From contig CAVSHI010000001.1 of assembly GCA_963727845.1 (NCBI GenBank), positions 1 through 64,000 of the forward strand: DNA of 64,000 nucleotides, read 5' to 3'. Shown here piece after piece: positions 58,767-64,000 of the stretch. The DNA comes from JBEKTW01 sp963727845 (GTDB lineage Bacteria; Bacteroidota; Ignavibacteria; UBA10030; SZUA-254). The translations under genes and the position numbers were made by a program. Below the pieces are notes generated by a model, which searched no databases, was not told where the DNA came from, and saw only the letters and a program-made list of their open reading frames with translations. How positions within the stretch are numbered: the stretch's first letter is position 1; each line of letters begins with the position of its first letter.

Positions 58767-58801
58767 TTTTCCCTTCACCCAAATGAAACAAGGAGCGAAC
58801 A

Positions 58802-60025
58802 ATGAAATGGATTATTTTCGTCATGGCAGCAACGTTAATTATCGCTGAAAGTGCTGCGGCCCAGGATTCCACGGTCACGCCCACATTCGGGGACGACCTC
58901 GCATTCCTGAAAAAATACAAAGATGTTGTCGTGCTGTCCGATTCTTCCGGCGCGATGCAAGTCGCTGTCGTGCCCGACTATCAGGGCCGGATTATGACCA
59001 GCACTGCAGACGGTTCGAATGGAACCAGCTTCGGATGGGTCAACCGCGAGCTGATTGCCTCCGGCAAAACGCAGCAGCACATCAATGTCTTCGGCGGCGA
59101 AGATCGATTCTGGATAGGCCCTGAAGGCGGACAGTTCTCGGTCTTCTTCGCGAAAGGGTCTGTGTTTGACCTGGATCACTGGTTTACACCGCCTTCAGTT
59201 GACACGGAACCGTTCAAGATGGTGAGCAACCGGGCAGATCGTGTGACGTGCCGCCAGGAGATTCACCTGACGAATTATTCAGGGACGAAATTTTCCCTGG
59301 AAGTCAGCCGTGAAATCCGGCTTCTCGACCGGAAGGGAATCAAGTACTTTGTCTCGGGTCCTCTGAGCCCGAGTCTCAAAATGGTCGGTTTTGAATCGGT
59401 GAATTCGATCAAGAATCTCGGTAAAGAACCATGGAAGAAGGAAAGCGGATTGCTCTCGATCTGGATCCTGGGTATGCTCAACGCATCACCATCCACCACG
59501 ATCATTCTCCCGTTTAACAAAGGGCCGGAGAGTGAGCTGGGGCCGATTGTCAATGACGCGTATTTCGGGAAAGTACCCCCGGAGCGACTGGTGGTGAAAG
59601 ATGGCCTGATGTTCTTCGCTGCCGATGCGCACTACCGGAGCAAAATCGGTTTGTCACCCCTTCGCTGCAAATCCATGCTCGGCAGTTACGATGCGCAAAA
59701 CCATGTGCTGACGGTCGTTCAATTCACCCGACCGGAAGGCGTGACCGATTATGTGAATTCCATGTGGAAGATACAGGAAAATCCGTTCGGCGGTGACGTC
59801 GTCAACAGTTATAATGATGGACCGCCGGCGCCGGATAAGCCGCAGATGGGAAGATTTTATGAGCTTGAGACTTCTTCTCCGGCGCTTGCCCTGAAGTCCG
59901 GCACAATCGCCAGGCACACACAGCGCACGATACATCTCCAGGGAAGCGAAGCCGACCTTGACCCCATCGCGCGAGCAATCTTCGGAGTTGGAATCGAAGA
60001 TATTAAGAATGGATTGAAAAAGTGA
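58802..60025 (+). CDS. secreted DUF6786-like protein
   Basis: A 407-aa protein with a signal peptide (MKWIIFVMAATLIIAESAAA). The body is beta-rich: AVVPDYQGRIMTSTADG, SFGWVNREL, FGGEDRFWIGPEGGQFSVFF and a C-terminal RFYELETSSPALAL-RHTQRTIHL half resemble aldose-1-epimerase (mutarotase)-like sandwich folds, and it matches what databases call DUF6786. No activity is known. GAGCGAAC precedes the ATG. Its place between the binding protein and permease suggests a part in handling the sugar outside the membrane. Confidence 0.75.
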   Translation: MKWIIFVMAATLIIAESAAAQDSTVTPTFGDDLAFLKKYKDVVVLSDSSGAMQVAVVPDYQGRIMTSTADGSNGTSFGWVNRELIASGKTQQHINVFGGEDRFWIGPEGGQFSVFFAKGSVFDLDHWFTPPSVDTEPFKMVSNRADRVTCRQEIHLTNYSGTKFSLEVSREIRLLDRKGIKYFVSGPLSPSLKMVGFESVNSIKNLGKEPWKKESGLLSIWILGMLNASPSTTIILPFNKGPESELGPIVNDAYFGKVPPERLVVKDGLMFFAADAHYRSKIGLSPLRCKSMLGSYDAQNHVLTVVQFTRPEGVTDYVNSMWKIQENPFGGDVVNSYNDGPPAPDKPQMGRFYELETSSPALALKSGTIARHTQRTIHLQGSEADLDPIARAIFGVGIEDIKNGLKK

Positions 60026-60070
60026 ACGGCGTGGTCTTCCGAAATCTTCATATGCTATGAAAGCGACGGG

Positions 60071-61018
60071 ATGAAATCCTGGCTCTCGAAACTCGCGTCG
60101 CTCGTGGGATTGGTTTTTGTCTTTGTTCTATTTACCATCCTGCAGCCGGCAAAGTTTCCGACGGCGGAGAACATGGAAATCATGCTGCTTCAGACCGCCG
60201 TTGTCGGGACGGCGGCGCTGGGGATGACGCTCGTCATCATGAGCGGTGGAATTGACCTCTCCGTCGGCTCGGTCATCGCATTGAGCACCGTTGTCATCGC
60301 TCTGTTGCTGAACGCCGGCGCGGCACCCGCAGTAGCGGCACTCGGGGGAATCGGCGTAGGAGCGTTATGCGGACTGCTGATCGGCTTTGTCATCACGCGC
60401 GCGAAGCTTCCTTCGTTCATCGTCACGCTTGGCATGTGGGGTGCGCTGCGGGGGGCTGCAAAAGGACTCGCAGGCGAGCAGATGATTGCCGCTCCCAATA
60501 CCTGGCTGAACAAGTTGCTCAACACGCTCACCGACAGCCAGCGATGGATGCTGGTCCCGCCAGGGGTGTGGATGATGGCAGCGCTTGCACTGATCGTCGG
60601 CGGTATGCTTCACTTCACCCGGCGCGGCCGGTATATCGTTGCCGTCGGCTCGAACGAGGAAGCGGCCCGGCTGAGCGGAGTTTCCGTTGACCGGACAAAG
60701 CTCTCTGTGTATATCCTCGGCTCAATGTTCGCTGCAATCGCCGGTGTCCTGCAGTTTTCGTATCTGACGGTGGGCGATCCCACGACCGCGACCGGCATGG
60801 AGCTGGATGTCATTGCTGCTGTTGTGATTGGCGGCGGGAGCCTGGCCGGCGGCAGGGGAAGCGTCTTTGGCAGTCTTGTCGGTGCGCTTATCATGACCAT
60901 CGTCGGAAATGGCTGCACAAAGATGGAGCTTCCCAACTGGGTACAGGAGATCGTGACCGGTCTCATTATTGTTGTCGCCGTTATGCTCGACCGGCTGCGT
61001 CACAGAAGAAGCGGATAG
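60071..61018 (+). CDS. sugar ABC transporter permease (RbsC type)
   Basis: A 315-aa BPD_transp_2-type inner-membrane permease with about eight helices. LGMTLVIMSGGIDLSVGSVI is the family signature, followed by LPSFIVTLGMWGALRGAAKG, ARLSGVSVDRTKLSVYILGS and VVIGGGSLAGGRGSVFGSLVGA. It should pair with the binding protein at 57810. No RbsA-type ATPase gene is present in the cluster or elsewhere in the window, and normally one lies beside the permease. Confidence 0.92.
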   Translation: MKSWLSKLASLVGLVFVFVLFTILQPAKFPTAENMEIMLLQTAVVGTAALGMTLVIMSGGIDLSVGSVIALSTVVIALLLNAGAAPAVAALGGIGVGALCGLLIGFVITRAKLPSFIVTLGMWGALRGAAKGLAGEQMIAAPNTWLNKLLNTLTDSQRWMLVPPGVWMMAALALIVGGMLHFTRRGRYIVAVGSNEEAARLSGVSVDRTKLSVYILGSMFAAIAGVLQFSYLTVGDPTTATGMELDVIAAVVIGGGSLAGGRGSVFGSLVGALIMTIVGNGCTKMELPNWVQEIVTGLIIVVAVMLDRLRHRRSG

Positions 61019-61063
61019 ATTTTTTTGAATTTTGGACTTGAGACATGAAAAAAATACAAAACG

Positions 61064-61140
61064 GTCATCCTGAGCGGAGCGAAGGATCTGACAATACACG
61101 GATGAGATTCTTCACTTCACTTCGTTCCGTTCAGAATGAC
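61064..61140. repeat. palindromic intergenic repeat
   Basis: GTCATCCTGAGCGGAGCGAA at the left and CGTTCCGTTCAGAATGAC at the right are imperfect inverted repeats around ~40 bases. This GTCATyCTGAGC form is a common dispersed intergenic repeat. It separates the permease from rhaA. Confidence 0.7.
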
Positions 61141-61260
61141 AAGCCGCTTTGATTTTCCAGATGTCACACTTTTACGCATCTAACATTGTCGTTCAAGAAA
61201 ACATACGTTGAGGGGATAAAAACCCCGGCACACTGAACATACATTCTTAAAGGACATACC

Positions 61261-62523
61261 ATGAAACAGCTTGAGAAAGACTACTCAACCGCCAGGGATC
61301 GCTACGCGGAAATCGGCGTCGACACCGATGCTGCCCTGAAACAGTTACAGACCATATCACTTTCATTGCACTGCTGGCAGGCGGATGACGTTGGCGGTTT
61401 CGAGCGTGCCGGCGCTACCCTCGAAGGTGGAGGAATCCAGGCTACGGGAAACTATCCCGGAAAAGCACGGACGATCGATGAGATGCGGAAAGACATCGAG
61501 TTCGTGTACTCGCTCCTGCCCGGAAAACACCGGCTGAGCCTCCACGCAATCTACGGTGATTTCGGAGGTAAGTTAGTTGATAGAGACAACATCGGTCCTG
61601 TTCACTTCAGGAGCTGGGTTCACTGGGCGAAGGAGCAGCACATCGGAATCGATTTCAACTCCACGTTTTTCTCCCATCCGAAAGCGGCCGACGGTTTCAC
61701 GCTCGCCCATACCGACAAAGCCGTAAGGGATTTCTGGATTGAACATGCGAAGAGATGCAGAGAAATCAGTGAGTACCTGGGCAGTGAGCTGGGTACGCGA
61801 TGCATCCACAATCTCTGGATTCCGGACGGCACGAAAGACACCACCGTCAACCGTTTCCGGCACAGGGAGCTGCTGACGGAATCCCTCGACAAAATCTTCA
61901 AACGAAAATACAGTCCGAAGCTCATGCGGGATTCTGTTGAAAGCAAGCTGTTCGGCATCGGCAGTGAAGCATATGTCGTCGGTTCCCATGAATTCTACAT
62001 GGGGTACGCGATCAGGAACCAGGTTATGATGTGCATCGATATCGGCCATTACCATCCTTCGGAATCATGCGCCGACAAAGTTTCGTCCCTCTTCCAGTAT
62101 CTCGACGAACTGCTCTTCCATATCACGAGGAGCGTGCGCTGGGACAGCGACCATGTCGTCACGCTGAACGATCCGGTGACGGAATTGATGCAGGAGATTG
62201 TGTGGGCAGGGAAGTTGAACAACGTCGCCCTCGGACTCGATTTCTTTGACGCGAGCATTAACAGAATCGGCGCGTATGTCATCGGAGCTCGGGCAACTCT
62301 GAAAGCCCTGCTTCTGGCTCTCCTCTCGCCCATAAAAAAATTGCGGGAGTATGAAAGCAAGAATCAAAATTTCGAGCGGCTGGCCATGCTCGAAGAATTC
62401 AAATCATTCCCGTTCGCTGCCGTGTGGGACCATTACTGTGCATCGAACGACGTCGCCGTCGGCCATTCGTACATTCCGATGATCCAGGACTATGAAGCGA
62501 AGGTATTGGCGAAACGAAAATAA
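61261..62523 (+). CDS. rhaA: L-rhamnose isomerase
   Basis: A 420-aa TIM-barrel isomerase, near the 419 residues of the E. coli enzyme. LSLHCWQADDVGGFE is the RhaA N-terminal signature; LSLHAIYGDFGGKLVDRD, GIDFNSTFFSHPKAADGFTL, CIDIGHYHPSES and VTLNDP supply the metal ligands (Glu, Asp, His) and the substrate pocket. It converts L-rhamnose to L-rhamnulose in the cytoplasm. AAAGGA eight bases before the ATG is a good ribosome-binding site. It is followed by the transporter gene rhaT. Confidence 0.95.
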   Translation: MKQLEKDYSTARDRYAEIGVDTDAALKQLQTISLSLHCWQADDVGGFERAGATLEGGGIQATGNYPGKARTIDEMRKDIEFVYSLLPGKHRLSLHAIYGDFGGKLVDRDNIGPVHFRSWVHWAKEQHIGIDFNSTFFSHPKAADGFTLAHTDKAVRDFWIEHAKRCREISEYLGSELGTRCIHNLWIPDGTKDTTVNRFRHRELLTESLDKIFKRKYSPKLMRDSVESKLFGIGSEAYVVGSHEFYMGYAIRNQVMMCIDIGHYHPSESCADKVSSLFQYLDELLFHITRSVRWDSDHVVTLNDPVTELMQEIVWAGKLNNVALGLDFFDASINRIGAYVIGARATLKALLLALLSPIKKLREYESKNQNFERLAMLEEFKSFPFAAVWDHYCASNDVAVGHSYIPMIQDYEAKVLAKRK

Positions 62524-62542
62524 TTACAAGGATACATAAACC

Positions 62543-63610
62543 ATGGTAGCCATTGCGGGAATAGTACTCGTGCTGCTGGGAGGTTTTTCCAGCGGCAGTT
62601 TCTACATGCCGTTCAAGAAAATCAAGAACTGGCCATGGGAGGTCTTCTGGATTGTGGGCGGAATATTTTCGTGGATCATCGCGCCATGGGTGTTTTCGCT
62701 GGCCACCGTTCCGGACCTCTTCAACGTCTTTGGCGAGGCCGGAGGTGCCGGGTTGGTCAAGCCTTTCATCTTTGGCATTCTCTGGGGGGTGGGCGGTTTG
62801 ACGTTCGGATTGTCCATGCGGTATCTCGGAATGTCGCTGGGTATGGCCATTGCCCTGGGACTTACGCTTGTCTTCGGCGCGTTGATGCCGGGAGTGCTGG
62901 TCTCTCTCTGGCCTGACTACTTTTCGGGCTTGTTCCCCGGATCTCTGTCGATAGCGGGGTTATGTTCGACATCCTCGGGCATCACCACGCTCGCCGGCGT
63001 CGGGGTTTGTCTGGTTGGAATCGTCATCAACGCGAAAGCCGGTCTCATGAAAGACCGCCAGCTCACTTCGGCCCAGAAGCAGGATGGTGTGAGTGAGTAC
63101 AACGTTAGAAAAGGAATCTCCGTTGCGGTCTTCTCCGGGTTTATGAGTTCAGCGTTCGCGATGGGCGTCGCCGCCGGGAAACCGATCTCCGAAATAGCGA
63201 AAGCGAACGGCGTGAATCCTGTTTTTGAAAACAATCCGACATTCATCCTGATCATGTTCGGCGGGTTCATCGTGAATCTTGTCTGGTGTGCGTACCTGCA
63301 AGCAAGAAACAAAAGCTTTGCGGATCTCGCCAAATCGCCCGTCGGCAGGAATCTTTTCCTCTGTTGTGCCGGAGGTACGTTATGGTATCTTCAGATGTTC
63401 TTCTACGGGATGGGTGAATCGATCCTCAAAGGAGTTGCCGGCTGGAGCATCCTCATGTCATCCAGCATCCTGTTCAGCACCATGTGGGGGCTTCTCACGA
63501 AAGAATGGAAAGGCGTGTCACGGAGAACGTATGTGGTTCTGGCCGCCGGCATCGCGATATTGATTATATCGACGGTAGTGTTTGGATACGCAAAGTACCT
63601 ATCGTTGTAG
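62543..63610 (+). CDS. rhaT: L-rhamnose/proton symporter
   Basis: A 355-aa membrane protein with about ten helices. GGFSSGSFYMPFKKIKNWPW at the N-terminus and the helix with WGVGGLTFGLSMRYLGMSLG are RhaT landmarks, and VWCAYLQARNKSF fits the later half. It brings L-rhamnose in with protons across the inner membrane. It lies 19 bases after rhaA, so both share a transcript. With the ABC-type genes upstream, the cluster has two potential rhamnose uptake routes. Confidence 0.93.
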   Translation: MVAIAGIVLVLLGGFSSGSFYMPFKKIKNWPWEVFWIVGGIFSWIIAPWVFSLATVPDLFNVFGEAGGAGLVKPFIFGILWGVGGLTFGLSMRYLGMSLGMAIALGLTLVFGALMPGVLVSLWPDYFSGLFPGSLSIAGLCSTSSGITTLAGVGVCLVGIVINAKAGLMKDRQLTSAQKQDGVSEYNVRKGISVAVFSGFMSSAFAMGVAAGKPISEIAKANGVNPVFENNPTFILIMFGGFIVNLVWCAYLQARNKSFADLAKSPVGRNLFLCCAGGTLWYLQMFFYGMGESILKGVAGWSILMSSSILFSTMWGLLTKEWKGVSRRTYVVLAAGIAILIISTVVFGYAKYLSL

Positions 63611-63699
63611 CAGTATCGCAATGGCTAGTGAAATGGCAGCAATTGAAATTGGAATCTCCCCGGTAGATTCGCTATCTTGATGTACGGAAATCAAATCTT

Positions 63700-63903
63700 A
63701 TGAAAAGAATCGATAATTTAAACAAGCACGTCTCTGAAGCAATCGCGCACTATTGGCTGACTCGTCGGAGGCAATCTAAGAAACAATCGACCGTCGGGCG
63801 CCCTGATCAGGGTGCTCGTAGTGCCGTCACTGGCGGTGCCCAGATGGACGGATTCACCGGGTTCTTCAACAGATGTGATCTTTGTACCACGCAAATAATC
63901 TGA
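63700..63903 (+). CDS. truncated PaeR7I/XhoI-type restriction endonuclease
   Basis: A 67-aa frame starting at ATG 63700. HVSEAIAHYWLTRRRQSKKQ then GRPDQGARSAVTGGAQMDGF is the N-terminus of PaeR7I/XhoI-family type II endonucleases (normally about 240 aa). After that it departs from the family (TGFFNRCDLCTTQII) and stops, so the catalytic core is missing or lies in another frame. The stop overlaps the start of the methylase gene as TGATG. It appears to be a decayed restriction gene whose methylase may remain. Confidence 0.65.
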   Translation: MKRIDNLNKHVSEAIAHYWLTRRRQSKKQSTVGRPDQGARSAVTGGAQMDGFTGFFNRCDLCTTQII

Positions 63904-64000
63904 TGACGCCGAACAAAGAAAAGCGAAAACAACTCGGGCAATTTTTCACGCCGGAAAACGTGGCGAGAACATTGGTTCTATGGGTGATCAAGAGAGAGAC
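63903..64000 (+). CDS. N-6 adenine DNA methyltransferase, N-terminus (cut by window edge)
   Basis: Only the first 32 codons are visible: KEKRKQLGQFFTPENVARTL is the classic N-terminus of N-6 adenine methylases, where GQFFTP leads into the S-adenosylmethionine-binding motif. It is likely the modification partner of the PaeR7I-like endonuclease fragment. The rest lies beyond the window. Confidence 0.75.
   Translation, partial: MTPNKEKRKQLGQFFTPENVARTLVLWVIKRE

Overview
The window looks like a chromosome segment from the Bacteroidota/Chlorobi side of the FCB group, probably an Ignavibacteria-like bacterium. The clearest marker is a secreted protein at 5520-6545 whose C-terminus is a type IX secretion sorting domain of the style common in Ignavibacteria. 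Other signs are GH20 and GH172 glycosidases, a complete L-rhamnose catabolism cluster and a GAF-SpoIIE phosphatase next to a Ser/Thr kinase with TPR-like repeats. The species cannot be fixed from the sequence alone.

Region 1 (1-27956) is a mobile genomic island, cut off at the left window edge. It ends at a frameshifted tyrosine recombinase with an excisionase-like HTH protein, placed against the 3' end of a tRNA-Arg(ACG) gene. Its parts are: a gene split by an IS3-family element; a cluster of GAGACAGTGA/TCACTGTCTC repeats; an array of small plus-strand cargo genes (PD-(D/E)XK-like and HEPN-like proteins) followed by attC-like sequences; a long minus-strand phage/plasmid operon (6700-12111: RadC-like, DnaN-like, DUF932, WGR, ATP-dependent DNA ligase, a tiny smalltalk-like peptide, Mu-Gam-like); two more cassette-like genes around a 140-bp palindromic attC-like site; a type IIG restriction-modification enzyme followed by three uncharacterised genes (zinc ribbon, PD-(D/E)XK nuclease, membrane protein); a membrane class III adenylate cyclase; and a macro-like/AAA+ sigma54 activator split by an in-frame TGA. 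Directly downstream of the activator are an intrinsic terminator, a well-spaced -24/-12 promoter and a run of small unknown genes. That activator-promoter-operon unit is the best candidate here for an undescribed regulated (possibly defence) system.

Region 2 (27957-38656) holds a second IS3-family element (28605-29850), a truncated gene, a horizontally acquired-looking SDR gene, a uracil-DNA-glycosylase-like gene and a signalling block: GAF-SpoIIE phosphatase, Ser/Thr kinase with a duplicated 5' end, a 106-aa protein ending in polyproline-Trp, and an overlapping class I isoprenoid-synthase-like protein. It closes with an IS end remnant and the 5' half of a tRNA-Leu gene.

Region 3 (38657-48630) has a minus-strand export operon (outer-membrane barrel, MacB/LolD-type ATPase, two permeases, LolA-like protein), an SRAP peptidase, a GH172 (DUF2961) enzyme, repeat-rich non-coding DNA, a response regulator, tRNA-Glu(CTC) and a hairpin-rich stretch that may encode a structured RNA.

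Region 4 (48630-63610) is carbohydrate metabolism on the plus strand: GH20 hexosaminidase, CutC, a class II aldolase, RhaB, a LarA-like protein, the RhaEW-type aldolase/dehydrogenase fusion, a sugar-binding protein, a DUF6786-like protein, an ABC permease, RhaA and RhaT. Rhamnose enters by RhaT (and/or an ABC system whose ATPase is not in the window) and is converted by RhaA, RhaB and RhaEW to DHAP and lactate, which LarA may racemise. The window ends with a truncated PaeR7I/XhoI-like restriction endonuclease overlapping the start of an N-6 adenine methyltransferase.
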